Of a DNA stretch of 64,000 nt, positions 1 to 8,231 are shown in pieces. Both the position numbers and the translations under genes were made by a program. This stretch comes from Nannocystis bainbridge (GTDB taxonomy: Bacteria; Myxococcota_A; Polyangia; Nannocystales; Nannocystaceae). The stretch covers positions 124,001-188,000 of the forward strand of contig NZ_JAQNDL010000003.1 of the NCBI RefSeq assembly GCF_028368995.1. Reading direction: 5' to 3'. Position 1 is the first letter of the stretch. Each line of letters starts with the position of its first letter. Under the pieces are notes generated by a model that was not told where the DNA came from, made no database searches, and saw only the letters and a program-made list of their open reading frames with translations.

Positions 1-1033
1 GCCGTGGTCATTCGCCCTCGCCCTCGCCCTCGTCGCTTGCGGGTCCACCGGCGGAGCCACGACCGACGACGCGACCGTCACCGGGGACAGCTCGTCGACC
101 GGCGACGTCACCTCGACCTCGACCGGCACCTCCGCCCCCACCACCGGGTCCGACACCACCGGTCCTGCCGACACCACCACCACGTCGAGCACCACCGACG
201 CGACCACCACCACGTCGAGCACCACCGAGCCCGCGACCACCACGAATGACACCACCACCGGCGATGACACCGGCGTCGGCCCGGGCTCGCGCTGCGAAGA
301 GACGGCGACTACCATCACCTGCCCCAAGATCACCGTCGAGCTCGGCCCGTGGCAGCGCGACGTGCATTATCAGGTCCCGCTGGGTCAGCCGCCGGCGGGT
401 GGTTGGCCGGTCGTGCTGATGTTCCAGGGCTCGTTCTTCAGCGCCGAGATCACCTGGATCGCCACCGACGACCTGCCCTTCGGCGCCTATTATCAGACCC
501 ACGTCGTCAAGCGTTTGCTCGATCACGGCTACGCCGTCATCACCCCCGAGGCCAAGCTCGACGGCGGCACCTTCTGGGACACCAACATCCCGCCGTTTTC
601 GCTCAACTGGGAGTCGTCGGAGGATCACCAGCTCATGCTGCTGATCTTCGCCGGCATCGCCGAGGGCGCCTTTGGCCCGCTCGACGCCGGGCGCCTGTTC
701 GCCACCGGCATCTCGAGCGGCGGCTACATGACGAGCCGCATGGCCGTCTCCTACCCCGGCAAGTTCCGCGCCCTGGCGATCGCCGCCGGCTCGTACGCCA
801 CCTGCTCGGGGCCGCTGTGCAGCGTGCCTGACCTCGACGACGGCCACCCGCCGACCCTGTTCCTCCACGGCGAGATCGATCTGACCGTGCCGCTCTCCAC
901 TGCGGAGGAATACTACGACGAGCTGCTGGCCTCCGGCGTCGACGCGCGACTCGTCACCGAGCCCGGCGAGGGCCACGCGTGGATCGCCGCCTCGCCCGAA
1001 GAGGTCCAGGCCTGGTTCGACGGCCACCCCTGA
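1..1033 (+). CDS. Esterase-type lipoprotein (alpha/beta hydrolase), 5' partial
   Basis: The reading frame is open from the first base, so the start lies upstream. The visible part begins in a signal peptide ending in a lipobox (LVACGS), followed by about 80 residues of Thr/Ser/Asp linker and then an alpha/beta hydrolase domain. A nucleophile elbow (GISSGGYMTSRMA), a late Asp (HGEIDLTVP) and a late His (GEGHAW) make a complete catalytic set, as in PHB-depolymerase/feruloyl-esterase-like families. It should be an outer-membrane or surface lipoprotein that hydrolyses an ester; the substrate is unknown. The linker-plus-hydrolase design recurs at 9860-10966. The next hydrolase gene starts 11 bases after the stop, so the two may be cotranscribed. 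Confidence 0.85.
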   Translation, partial: PWSFALALALVACGSTGGATTDDATVTGDSSSTGDVTSTSTGTSAPTTGSDTTGPADTTTTSSTTDATTTTSSTTEPATTTNDTTTGDDTGVGPGSRCEETATTITCPKITVELGPWQRDVHYQVPLGQPPAGGWPVVLMFQGSFFSAEITWIATDDLPFGAYYQTHVVKRLLDHGYAVITPEAKLDGGTFWDTNIPPFSLNWESSEDHQLMLLIFAGIAEGAFGPLDAGRLFATGISSGGYMTSRMAVSYPGKFRALAIAAGSYATCSGPLCSVPDLDDGHPPTLFLHGEIDLTVPLSTAEEYYDELLASGVDARLVTEPGEGHAWIAASPEEVQAWFDGHP

Positions 1034-1044
1034 TTGTCATCACC

Positions 1045-1839
1045 ATGTTCGCCCGCAATCACGACACCCGTATCTACTACGAGCTCGGCGGCCGCGCCGA
1101 CGGCCCGCCGCTCCTGCTCCTGCGCGGCCTCACCCGCACGATCCGCCACTGGGGCCCGCTGCTCGACGACCTCGGCGCCAGCTTCCGCACCATCGCCATC
1201 GACAACCGCGGCGTCGGCCACAGCGACAAGCCGTTCGGCATCTACTCGACGCGCACCATGGCCGACGACGCCGTCGCCGTGCTCGATCACGCCGGCATCG
1301 GCGAGGCGGCCGTGTTCGGCATCTCGCTCGGCGGCGCGATCGCCCAGCAATTGGTCCTGCACCACCCGCAGCGCGTGCGGCGGCTGGTGCTCGGCTGCAC
1401 CCGCGCGAGCGGCAAGGACGGCCCGCCGGCCAGGCTCTCCACGGTCCTGAGCCTGCTGTCCCTGCTGTGGCTGCCGGAGGCCCGCGCGCTCGAGCGCTCG
1501 ACCCCGCTGGTGCTGTCGCCCGCGTTCCTGCGCGAGCACCCCGAGATCGTCGGCGAATGGCAGCAGCTCGCCGAGCAGTTCCCGACCCGCCGGCGCGCGC
1601 TGATCGGTCAGCTCGGCGCCGTCCTGCGCCACGACACCCGGGCCCGGCTCGGCACGATCGCCGTCCCGACCCTCGTCGTCAGCGGCGACGACGACCGCCT
1701 GATCGACGTCGCCTGCTCGCACGCCCTCGCAGCGGCGATCCCCGGGGCCCGGCTCGAGCTGCTGCCAGGCGCCGGCCACGACATCCCGGCCGAGCGCCCG
1801 CGCGAGGTCGCCGCGCTCCTGCGCGAGTTCTGCCTGTGA
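1045..1839 (+). CDS. Alpha/beta hydrolase (cytoplasmic)
   Basis: 264 residues without a signal peptide. It has the classic alpha/beta hydrolase series: a strand with DNRGVGHSDKP, the nucleophile elbow GISLGGAIAQ, an acid loop SGDDDRLIDV and a late GAGHDIPAE histidine. This is the layout of the haloperoxidase/3-oxoadipate-lactonase-like group. The ATG at 1045 was preferred over an in-frame upstream start that would overlap the preceding gene. No good Shine-Dalgarno is visible, so translation may depend on the upstream gene, whose stop is 11 bases away. A perfect 34-bp palindrome begins directly after the stop codon. The substrate cannot be told from sequence. Confidence 0.88.
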   Translation: MFARNHDTRIYYELGGRADGPPLLLLRGLTRTIRHWGPLLDDLGASFRTIAIDNRGVGHSDKPFGIYSTRTMADDAVAVLDHAGIGEAAVFGISLGGAIAQQLVLHHPQRVRRLVLGCTRASGKDGPPARLSTVLSLLSLLWLPEARALERSTPLVLSPAFLREHPEIVGEWQQLAEQFPTRRRALIGQLGAVLRHDTRARLGTIAVPTLVVSGDDDRLIDVACSHALAAAIPGARLELLPGAGHDIPAERPREVAALLREFCL

Positions 1840-1873
1840 CGAAGGGACATGCCCGATCGGGCATGTCCCTTCG
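1840..1873. terminator. 34-bp perfect palindrome, likely bidirectional terminator
   Basis: Two 17-base arms with no spacer, centred on CCCGATCGGG, directly follow the stop codon at 1837-1839. The core GGGACATGCCC/GGGCATGTCCC is the dispersed repeat described in the findings. It lies between convergent genes, so a role in ending transcription from one or both sides is likely. Confidence 0.7.
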
Positions 1874-1888
1874 TTTATGCCCTCAAAT

Positions 1889-1908
1889 ACATGTCGTTCT
1901 GGACATGT
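1889..1908. repeat. Dispersed GACATGT palindrome
   Basis: ACATGTC and GACATGT arms flank a 6-base loop (GTTCTG). This is the middle of three members of the dispersed palindrome family in the 150-bp gap between two convergent genes. Confidence 0.7.
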
Positions 1909-1945
1909 TCTATCGTTCATGGCTGTCTGATGCGCTTGAGCACCA

Positions 1946-1979
1946 CGAGAGGACATGCCCCCGAGGGCATGTCCTCTCG
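1946..1979. terminator. Long palindrome at end of convergent gene, likely terminator
   Basis: Two perfect 15-base arms starting CGAGAGGACATGCCC are separated by CCGA. It lies 15 bases past the end of the minus-strand gene at 1994. The stem is strong but there is no T-run, so termination is inferred from position and stem strength. Confidence 0.65.
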
Positions 1980-1993
1980 GCCATGTCTCTGGA

Positions 1994-3079
1994 TCAACCG
2001 CGCCGCTTGACCAGCGCCAGCCCGAGGCCGAGCACGAACAGCAGGAAGCGGGCAGCGTCGCTCGGATCGCCGCCGTCGCTGCTGCACGCGCAGCCCTTGC
2101 CGTCGTCGTCGCCGCCGGCGCTGTCGCTGTCGCTCGACGTATCGCCGGTGGCGTCGCCGGTGGCATCGCCGGACGTATCGCCGGTGGTCGGCCCGGTGTC
2201 TGTCTCCTCGCCGGTGGTCGGCTGCACCTCGCTCGCGCACGCGCTGCCCGGCACCGCGTCCGCCTCGGTCCAATCCGGCTCCGCCGGCGAGTCGATCTCG
2301 TGGGCGATGTCGTCGGTGCGGGCGTAGCAGGCCGAGCACAGCTCGAACGGCTCGGCCGCGTTGCCGGCGGCGTCGATCGCCGACACCTCGAAGCAGAGCT
2401 TCTGCGGGTCCCAGCTGCCGAGCTGCGTCTCGTGCAGCCCCACCCGGGCCACGAGCGCATCGCCGTCGGCCCGCACCGTCCGGCGCACGCCGAGCGGTCC
2501 CTCGCCGTCGGGGTCCCAGGCGATCGTGAAGAACGTCGGATCGCCGGGCGCGGGGTCGGTCTGGCCGAGGTGGAAGTAGAACGTGAGGTCGGTGTCGCTC
2601 TGGCAGTCGCCGCCGCTCGACACGAAGTCGCGGTGGTCGTAGACCGCGAAGAACGACGCATCGACGATCGGCGCCGGCGCCCCGACGTCGTCCGCGCTGG
2701 CGGTATAGGTGATCGTCGTCGGCTCGCATTCACCCGGATCGCAGAAGGTGCCCGACACCACCACGACCTGGCCCTCGGTCGGCGCCGGCTCGACGAACGC
2801 GCTCGCCGCCGCCAACGAGACCCCGAAGTCCGCCGGCACCAGCGTGGCCGGCTCGCCGTCGACCGTGACGGTCACGTCGTCGAGCTTGATGTAGTAACCG
2901 TTGAACAGCAGCGCCGCGTTGCCCGGGTGGGTGGTGCCGTCGACCGGCAGCGAGCTCTCCAGGCCCGGCGGCGGCGGTCCGCAGGCCTCGGCCGGGCGCG
3001 CGACCAAACCAGAAAGGGCACACGCGCCGATAAGCGCGGTGCCCTGCACGAAGCGACGGAAGCCGGGGGTCTTCAGCAT
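1994..3079 (-). CDS. Secreted surface protein with MYXO-CTERM-type anchor
   Basis: 361 residues. The start at 3079 was chosen because it gives a clean signal peptide (MLKTPGFRRFVQG..., cleaved near ARPAEA/CG). The body shows no family I recognise; it is rich in paired Cys and reads like beta-sandwich domains. A Thr/Ser/Asp linker follows (DTGPTTGDTSGD...), and the C-terminus has the Cys pair GCACSS, a hydrophobic helix (RFLLFVLGLGLALV) and a KRRG tail. That tripartite end is the myxobacterial MYXO-CTERM signal, known to direct proteolytic processing and surface display. The protein is therefore probably exposed on the cell surface. A second, longer start in the same frame lacks a signal peptide and was rejected. 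Confidence 0.82.
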   Translation of the reverse strand: MLKTPGFRRFVQGTALIGACALSGLVARPAEACGPPPPGLESSLPVDGTTHPGNAALLFNGYYIKLDDVTVTVDGEPATLVPADFGVSLAAASAFVEPAPTEGQVVVVSGTFCDPGECEPTTITYTASADDVGAPAPIVDASFFAVYDHRDFVSSGGDCQSDTDLTFYFHLGQTDPAPGDPTFFTIAWDPDGEGPLGVRRTVRADGDALVARVGLHETQLGSWDPQKLCFEVSAIDAAGNAAEPFELCSACYARTDDIAHEIDSPAEPDWTEADAVPGSACASEVQPTTGEETDTGPTTGDTSGDATGDATGDTSSDSDSAGGDDDGKGCACSSDGGDPSDAARFLLFVLGLGLALVKRRG

Positions 3080-3261
3080 GATGCGGGTACATCTGCAAGC
3101 CACGCGCACCACCCCCGATCGTGAGTGATTTCCGCCGGTTGCGGCGGCTCTCGGGGCCCCGGGTGACGTGCCACATGGCGCGACTGTCCCGGTCACGACG
3201 CGCGCGCCGGCCCCGTCTGCGCCCGCGCACGCGGGGCCCGATGCGCGCCCGCGGGGGCAGT

Positions 3262-3304
3262 CTGTCCCCCGGGACAGCTTTTTAAAGATGTCTTTCAGGA
3301 CATG
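3262..3304. repeat. Two dispersed palindromes upstream of ABC operon
   Basis: A CTGTCCC/GGGACAG palindrome at 3262-3277 is followed, after an AT-rich CTTTTTAAAG stretch, by a weaker ATGTC...GGACAT pair at 3288-3304. Both sit just upstream of the ABC operon promoter. Confidence 0.6.
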
Positions 3305-3342
3305 TTATTGGCGGCCCGGTCGTCGGCGCCCCGCGATTTCGC

Positions 3343-3348
3343 TACTCT
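3343..3348 (+). promoter_or_regulatory. -10 element of leaderless ABC permease gene
   Basis: TACTCT ends 6 bases before the GTG start at 3355, so the transcript should begin at or next to the start codon. Confidence 0.5.
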
Positions 3349-3354
3349 CCCGGC

Positions 3355-4752
3355 GTGTCGCGTCCGCACGCCGCGCTCTGGCTCGCCGGCCTCCTCCTGT
3401 GGGCGTTCGCCGCCCTGGCCGCGCCGGCCGCGGGCCTCGTGCTCGCCGCGGCCGAGCCGGGCACGCCGGTCCGGCTGCCGACGCTGCTGGCGATCGCCGG
3501 CGACAGCCTCGTCCTCGCGGCCGCGCTCGCCGGCCTGGCGCTCGCCCTCGCCTACCCGCTGGCGCGCGCGGTCACGGCTCCGTGGCTGCTGCTGTTCGTC
3601 ATGATCGCCCCGCTGGCCCGGGCGATCGGCGCGCTCGCGCTGGGCCTGTCCCCCGGGACAGGTGCCGTCGCGCTCGCGCGGCTCGCCGGCGATGTCCCGC
3701 TGGCCGCCCTGCTGCTGCGCGCGCGGCTGCGGACCCGCCCGCGCAGCTGGCTCGACGCCGCCGCCGATCTCGGCGCCGGGCCGTGGCGGCGCTTCGTCAC
3801 CGTCGAGTGGCCGCACCTGCGCCCCGCCTACGCGCTGGCCGCGGTCTGCCTGGTCTTGCTGGCCCTCGGCGACGCCACGATCGCCGCGGTCGCCGGCGGC
3901 GGCAAGCGCTTCACCCTCGGCCTGGCCCTGCGCGAGGCCGTCCTGCTCGACGCTCATCCGCGGCGCGCCGCGGCGATCGCCGCCCTGTTCGCCGCGATCG
4001 CCGTGCCGTGCGCGTGGGCGCTGGCCCGCGGCCTGCGAGCGGCCGGGCGCAGCCGCGACGACCGTCAGCCGCCAGCCGCCCGCGCCGGCCTCGCGGTGCT
4101 CGTCGTCTGCGCCGCCCCGATCGCCGCGCTGGTAGTCCCGGCAGTGACATGGCCTTTGGGACAGGGCGATGCCCTCCTGGCCGCCCAGCTGCCCGCGACC
4201 CTCGCCAGCGCCGGCGCCTCGGCCGTGCTCGCCGCGGCGCTCGGTTGCGTCACCGGCCTGGCCGCGCCCGCGCGCTGGAGCCCCGCGCTGCTGCTGCCGC
4301 TGGCGCTGCCGCCGGCGGTCTACGGCGCGGCGTGGCTGGTGACCGCGCAACAGCTCGGCTGGCGGCCCGGGCCGCTCCTGACCTTTGTGACATTGCTTCC
4401 GGGACAGGTTGCCATCGCCCACGCCGGCGCCGCCGCGGCCTTCGCCGACCTCGGGCGGCTCGCCGACGCTGCCCGCGACCTCGGGGCCGGGCCGGCCGCG
4501 CGCGCCCGCTGGTTGTGGTGGCCGCTGGCGCGGCCGATCGGCGCCGCGCTGGCGCTGGTGGCCTTCGCCCTCGCCCTCGGCGACGCCGGCGCGGCCGGCT
4601 TCACCTCCGGTCCTGGCGGCAGCACCCTCGCCGTCGGCCTCGAGATCCTCGGCCGCGGCGGCGATCTGGGCGCCGTGCCGCGCTGGGCGCTCGCCCTCGG
4701 CCTCGTGCCCTTGCTGGCGGCCGCGCTTGCTGCTCTCCTGCGCCGGCGATGA
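3355..4752 (+). CDS. ABC transporter permease, two fused membrane domains
   Basis: 465 residues with a GTG start. It is a very hydrophobic Ala/Leu-rich protein made of two homologous halves. Each half carries the cytoplasmic EAA loop that contacts the ATPase: DLGAGPWRRFVTVEWPHLRP in the first and DLGAGPAARARWLWWPLARP in the second. This fused binding-protein-dependent permease layout is typical of ThiP/FbpB-like importers, whereas classic polyamine systems use two separate permeases. A copy of the dispersed palindrome (3645-3662) is in frame and encodes LSPGTG between helices. The last four bases ATGA overlap the ATPase start, so the two genes are translationally coupled. Confidence 0.88.
   Translation: MSRPHAALWLAGLLLWAFAALAAPAAGLVLAAAEPGTPVRLPTLLAIAGDSLVLAAALAGLALALAYPLARAVTAPWLLLFVMIAPLARAIGALALGLSPGTGAVALARLAGDVPLAALLLRARLRTRPRSWLDAAADLGAGPWRRFVTVEWPHLRPAYALAAVCLVLLALGDATIAAVAGGGKRFTLGLALREAVLLDAHPRRAAAIAALFAAIAVPCAWALARGLRAAGRSRDDRQPPAARAGLAVLVVCAAPIAALVVPAVTWPLGQGDALLAAQLPATLASAGASAVLAAALGCVTGLAAPARWSPALLLPLALPPAVYGAAWLVTAQQLGWRPGPLLTFVTLLPGQVAIAHAGAAAAFADLGRLADAARDLGAGPAARARWLWWPLARPIGAALALVAFALALGDAGAAGFTSGPGGSTLAVGLEILGRGGDLGAVPRWALALGLVPLLAAALAALLRRR
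3645..3662. repeat. In-frame dispersed palindrome in permease gene
   Basis: CCTGTCCC and GGGACAGG arms are separated by CC, inside the permease coding sequence. It encodes LSPGTG. Confidence 0.7.
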
Positions 4753-5819
4753 CGCTCTCGCTGCGCGCGCTGACCAAATCCTACGCCGGGCGCCTCGCGC
4801 TCGCGGAGGTCGACGCCGAGCTGCCCGCGGGCGGCTACACCTGCCTCATGGGCGCCTCGGGCTCGGGCAAGACGACGCTGCTGCGGATCGTCGCCGGCCT
4901 CGAGCGCCAGGATCGCGGCAGCGTGCTGCTCGACGGGCGCCCGCTCGACGATCTGCCGGCCGAGCGCCGCCCGGTCCACACCCTGTTCCAGGACTACGCC
5001 CTGTTCCCGCACCTCGACGCCGCCGACAACGTCGCCTTCGCCCCGCGCCTGCTCGGCCTGCGCGGCCGCGAGCTGACCGCCCGCGTGCGGGCATTGTTGG
5101 CAGATGTCGGATTGGACATGTCCTTCGAGACACGCAAGCCCGCGGCCATGTCCGGCGGCGAGCAGCAGCGGCTGGCCCTCGCCCGCGCCCTGGCCGGCGA
5201 GCCGCGCTGGCTGCTGCTCGACGAGCCGCTGGCCGCCCTCGATCGCCCGCTGCGGGCCGGCCTGCGCCGCCTGCTGCGCGACGTCACCCGCCGGCGCGGC
5301 CTCGGCTGCCTGCACGTCACCCACGACCCCGAGGAGGCGCTCGCGCTGGCCGACCGCCTGCTCGTGTTCGGCGGCGGCCGTCTGCTCGCCGCCGGCGCCC
5401 CCGCCGCGCTCTACGCCGCCCCGCCCTCGCTCCCCGTCGCCCGCCTGCTCGGCGAGATCACCCCCGAGCCGGGCGGCGACGGCTGGCTGCGCCCCGAGCA
5501 CCTGCGCCTCGCCGTCGGCGGCGCCTCGAAGGACATGTCCCCATCGACATGTCCCGAAGACCATGCCCTAAACGACATGCCCCATGGGCCTGCCGATCTG
5601 CCGCGAGGGTCAGGCGCCAGCGATCGCCCCGCCGCCCGCGCGCTCGGCACGGTGCGGGCCGTCGCCTGTCTCGGCGATCGCTGGGAGGTCGAGGTCGACA
5701 TCGGCGGGCGCGTCCATCTGTCGCGGGTCCCCGGCGATCCGCGCTGCGGGCCCGGAGAGCCCGCCTGCGTGACGTGGGACCGTGCGCGCGTGCTGCGGTT
5801 CGCCGGGCACGAGCCCTGA
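4749..5819 (+). CDS. ABC transporter ATPase, polyamine/iron type
   Basis: 356 residues. Walker A (GASGSGKTT), Q-loop (FQDYALFPH), signature (MSGGEQQRLALARAL), Walker B (WLLLDEPLAALD) and the switch His (HVTHD) are all intact. A C-terminal TOBE-like domain (ALGTVRAVACLGDRWEVEVDI) fits the PotA/FbpC/MalK class. The ATG lies inside the permease stop (ATGA). Between the nucleotide-binding and TOBE parts, residues near 260-285 (KDMSPSTCPEDHALNDMP) are encoded by a run of dispersed palindromes at 5531-5584 and look unlike any family member, so this segment is probably an insertion that has been tolerated in a linker. The protein should energise import with the flanking permease and binding protein. 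Confidence 0.92.
   Translation: MTLSLRALTKSYAGRLALAEVDAELPAGGYTCLMGASGSGKTTLLRIVAGLERQDRGSVLLDGRPLDDLPAERRPVHTLFQDYALFPHLDAADNVAFAPRLLGLRGRELTARVRALLADVGLDMSFETRKPAAMSGGEQQRLALARALAGEPRWLLLDEPLAALDRPLRAGLRRLLRDVTRRRGLGCLHVTHDPEEALALADRLLVFGGGRLLAAGAPAALYAAPPSLPVARLLGEITPEPGGDGWLRPEHLRLAVGGASKDMSPSTCPEDHALNDMPHGPADLPRGSGASDRPAARALGTVRAVACLGDRWEVEVDIGGRVHLSRVPGDPRCGPGEPACVTWDRARVLRFAGHEP
5531..5584. repeat. Cluster of dispersed palindromes inside ABC ATPase gene
   Basis: ACATGTC/GACATGT arms around CCCATC (5533-5552) are followed at once by two degenerate CATGTCC...CATGCCC copies. The whole cluster is translated as part of the ATPase. Confidence 0.65.
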
Positions 5820-5828
5820 GCCTGTGGC

Positions 5829-6875
5829 ATGGTGCCGCCCATGCAGGGACTGAGCCGCCGCACCTTCCACCGCTTGCTCGGCGCCGGTGCGTGCGCCACC
5901 GCCTGCTCCGGCGGGGGCAGGACCCTCGCGCTCTACAACTGGGGCGACTACCTCGCGCCCGAGGTCATCGAGCGCTTCACCGCCGCCACCGGCTTCCGCG
6001 TCACCCAGGACTACTACCTCGCCGAGGCCGAGCTGGTGGCCAAGCTGGCGAGCGGCGCCGCCTACGACGTGGTGTTCCCGATCGACTACGTGCTCGAGCG
6101 CCTGCGCAAGCAAGCCCTCGTGATCCCGCTCGGGCGCGACAAGCTGCCCGGGCTCGCCAACCTCGACCCGCAGTTCGGCCCGTGGCTCGGCCCCGACAAC
6201 CAGATCTACGCCGTCCCGTACCTCTGGGGCACCACCGGCATCGGCTACGACAGCGACCACGTCGAGGCCCCGACCTCGTGGAAGGCCCTGTCCGACCCGC
6301 GCTACGCCGGCAAGATCAGCGTCATCGACAGCAAGGGCGACGTCTTCGATCAGGCCCTGCTCGCCGCCGGCATGGACATCAACACCACCGACAAGCCGGC
6401 CCTCCGCGAGCGCGTGTTTCCCCTGCTGCAGGCCCAGAAGCCGCTCCTGCGCGCGTATGACAGCAACCCGGCGCGGGCGCTGGTGTCGGGCGAGACGTGG
6501 ATCGCCCAGATCGACAGCGGCGACCTGTTCCGGGCCCAGAAGCAGCGGCCGAGCCTGCGCTACGCGATCCCCGACGAGGGCGCGGTGCTGTGGGTCGACT
6601 ATCTGGCGATCCCCGCCACCGCGCCGCTCTCCGCCGTCGCGGCGCGCTTCATCGATTTCTTGCTCGACCCCGAGATCGCGGCGCTCAACGCCAACGCCCT
6701 GCGCTTCGCCACCCCGAACCTGGCCGCGATCACGCGCGGCCTCGTCGCCGACGCCGCCGACCCCGCGCTGTACCCCTCGGCCGAGACGCGCAAGCGGCTG
6801 TTCGTGTCGGAGAACTGGTTCGGTCAGACCGAGGCCGTCGTCGACGAATTGTGGCTCGAGCTGCGCCGCGCCTGA
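5829..6875 (+). CDS. PotD-like substrate-binding lipoprotein of ABC importer
   Basis: 348 residues, starting 9 bases after the ATPase stop and thus in one operon with it. The N-terminus has a twin-arginine motif (SRRTFHRLLGAG) and a lipobox-like ATAC/SGG, so it is probably a Tat-exported lipoprotein. The mature part opens with LALYNWGDYLAPEVIERF, the hallmark of spermidine/putrescine-binding proteins of the PotD/PotF family, and keeps VPYLWGTTGIGYD and the hinge YLAIP segment. A polyamine or related cationic amine is the likely ligand. An ATG four codons downstream (5841) is an equally good start. Confidence 0.88.
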   Translation: MVPPMQGLSRRTFHRLLGAGACATACSGGGRTLALYNWGDYLAPEVIERFTAATGFRVTQDYYLAEAELVAKLASGAAYDVVFPIDYVLERLRKQALVIPLGRDKLPGLANLDPQFGPWLGPDNQIYAVPYLWGTTGIGYDSDHVEAPTSWKALSDPRYAGKISVIDSKGDVFDQALLAAGMDINTTDKPALRERVFPLLQAQKPLLRAYDSNPARALVSGETWIAQIDSGDLFRAQKQRPSLRYAIPDEGAVLWVDYLAIPATAPLSAVAARFIDFLLDPEIAALNANALRFATPNLAAITRGLVADAADPALYPSAETRKRLFVSENWFGQTEAVVDELWLELRRA

Positions 6876-6930
6876 GCCCCGCGAAGGCGTCACGGCGCGG
6901 GCGTCGGAGCTGCCGATCCAGCAGCAGACC

Positions 6931-6946
6931 GCCCCGCTGGCGGGGC
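6931..6946. terminator. GC-rich hairpin between convergent genes
   Basis: GCCCCGC and GCGGGGC arms with a TG spacer lie in the 99-bp gap between two convergent genes. There is no clear T-tract, so terminator function is inferred from position. Confidence 0.45.
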
Positions 6947-6974
6947 ATACGCGCACGCTGTCGCCGGGCCTCGC

Positions 6975-8231
6975 TCAGCGGAACGGGAGGTAGTCGTGGA
7001 TCCAGTGCGTGCCGTGGGTCGTCAGCGGCGCGGCGTGGGGGCGACGCTGCAGGTCGGCGACGATGCGGGCGCCATCGACCGTGCCGGTGAGCCGCAGGGT
7101 GTCGTCGCCGGTATGTTGATAGTCGAGCACGACGGCCAGAACGCCGGGGTGCGCGAAGCTCAGCGTGTGTGCCTCATCGTCGATCGTCAGCAGATACAGG
7201 GTGCCGGCGCCGTCGGCGGTCTGGATGGTGGCGAGGCCCTCCTGGTTGAGGGCGACGCGCAGCCAGCGGCGTTCGTCGGGCATATCGGCGTGGCCGTCGC
7301 CGGTGAAGGCGATCACGCGGTACACACCGTGCAGCGGTCCGATCGGGGCGAGTTCGCCGGTGCTGCGCATGAGGCCGAGGCAGACGACGAAGTGGTGGGT
7401 AGACATGCCGACGACCAGGGCGAGCCGGGTCCACCAGGCGGCGCGGCGCCACGCGCGGGAGGCGATCGGGAACGGGTCGGTCGTGCGCGCCGGGACGGCG
7501 TGGCCCCACAGCGCGGCGAGCAGACGGGTGAGCTCGGGGCCGGCGAGCAGCAGGGCGAGCAGCAGCAGGTGCGTCGCGTGCAGCTTGACCGGGACGTCGT
7601 AGCAATAGTTGAGGAGGACGACGTTCGTCATGACGACGACGGTCAACAGGGCGCCGGCGGGGCGGGTGCGGCGCCAGAACAGCAGCACGCCGGCGACGAC
7701 CTCGATCAGGCCGGTGGCGCTCTGATAGGCAGGGCTCGCGCCCATCAAGCTCCACAGCAGCAGCGTCGGCGAGGTGTCGCCGAGCGGGAGGATCGCCCGC
7801 TCGGGACCGATCGCGGGCATCTGCGTGGGGATCAGCTTGTACCAGCCGTAGGTGAGCATCTCGAGGCCGAGGTACACGGCTGCGTAGGCCCGGCCGCGAT
7901 CCATGGCCCGCAGCGACGGTTCAGAGGTACGTGTGACGAGTGGCCACAGCGTGGCGAGCACGCCGGCGAGCGCGAGCCGGGCGAGCGCTGAGACGTAGTA
8001 GTAGGCCTGATCGCCGGCGTCGCTGTCGATGCGCGGGACGGCCGCGAGGCCGATGCGGTCGCCGAGCCAAGCGACCAGCGCGAGCCACGGCTCCTCGTGG
8101 ACGTGGACCCACGGCAGGACGAGATCGCCGAGCATCCACAGCGGGAACAGCAGGAGGTAGAGCAGGAAATAGGCGAGCACCCAGCGCCACAGGAAGGCGG
8201 ATATGCGCGCATGCATGGACGACGGGGTCAC
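6975..8231 (-). CDS. DoxX-like multi-pass membrane protein
   Basis: 418 residues with a GTG start chosen because a TAGTAT hexamer sits 9 bases upstream; an ATG five codons later is possible. Several long hydrophobic helices are visible (AYFLLYLLLFPLWMLG, LARLALAGVLATLWPLV, LIEVVAGVLLFW, ALLTVVVMTNVVLLNY, LLLLALLLAGPEL). The segment with a helix, YGWYKL and later GLIEVVAGVLL resembles DoxX/HTTM-type membrane proteins. The last 120 residues are soluble and beta-rich, without a recognised domain. Function is unknown. Confidence 0.7.
   Translation of the reverse strand: MTPSSMHARISAFLWRWVLAYFLLYLLLFPLWMLGDLVLPWVHVHEEPWLALVAWLGDRIGLAAVPRIDSDAGDQAYYYVSALARLALAGVLATLWPLVTRTSEPSLRAMDRGRAYAAVYLGLEMLTYGWYKLIPTQMPAIGPERAILPLGDTSPTLLLWSLMGASPAYQSATGLIEVVAGVLLFWRRTRPAGALLTVVVMTNVVLLNYCYDVPVKLHATHLLLLALLLAGPELTRLLAALWGHAVPARTTDPFPIASRAWRRAAWWTRLALVVGMSTHHFVVCLGLMRSTGELAPIGPLHGVYRVIAFTGDGHADMPDERRWLRVALNQEGLATIQTADGAGTLYLLTIDDEAHTLSFAHPGVLAVVLDYQHTGDDTLRLTGTVDGARIVADLQRRPHAAPLTTHGTHWIHDYLPFR

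Noticed and set aside
100-250. ACC-rich simple repeats as a microsatellite or array
   Set aside because: They code for the Thr/Ser linker of a lipoprotein in frame; the same is true at 9950-10210.
3168-4748. Upstream extension of the ABC ATPase frame
   Set aside because: It overlaps the permease in another frame; ATPase homology starts exactly at ATG 4749.
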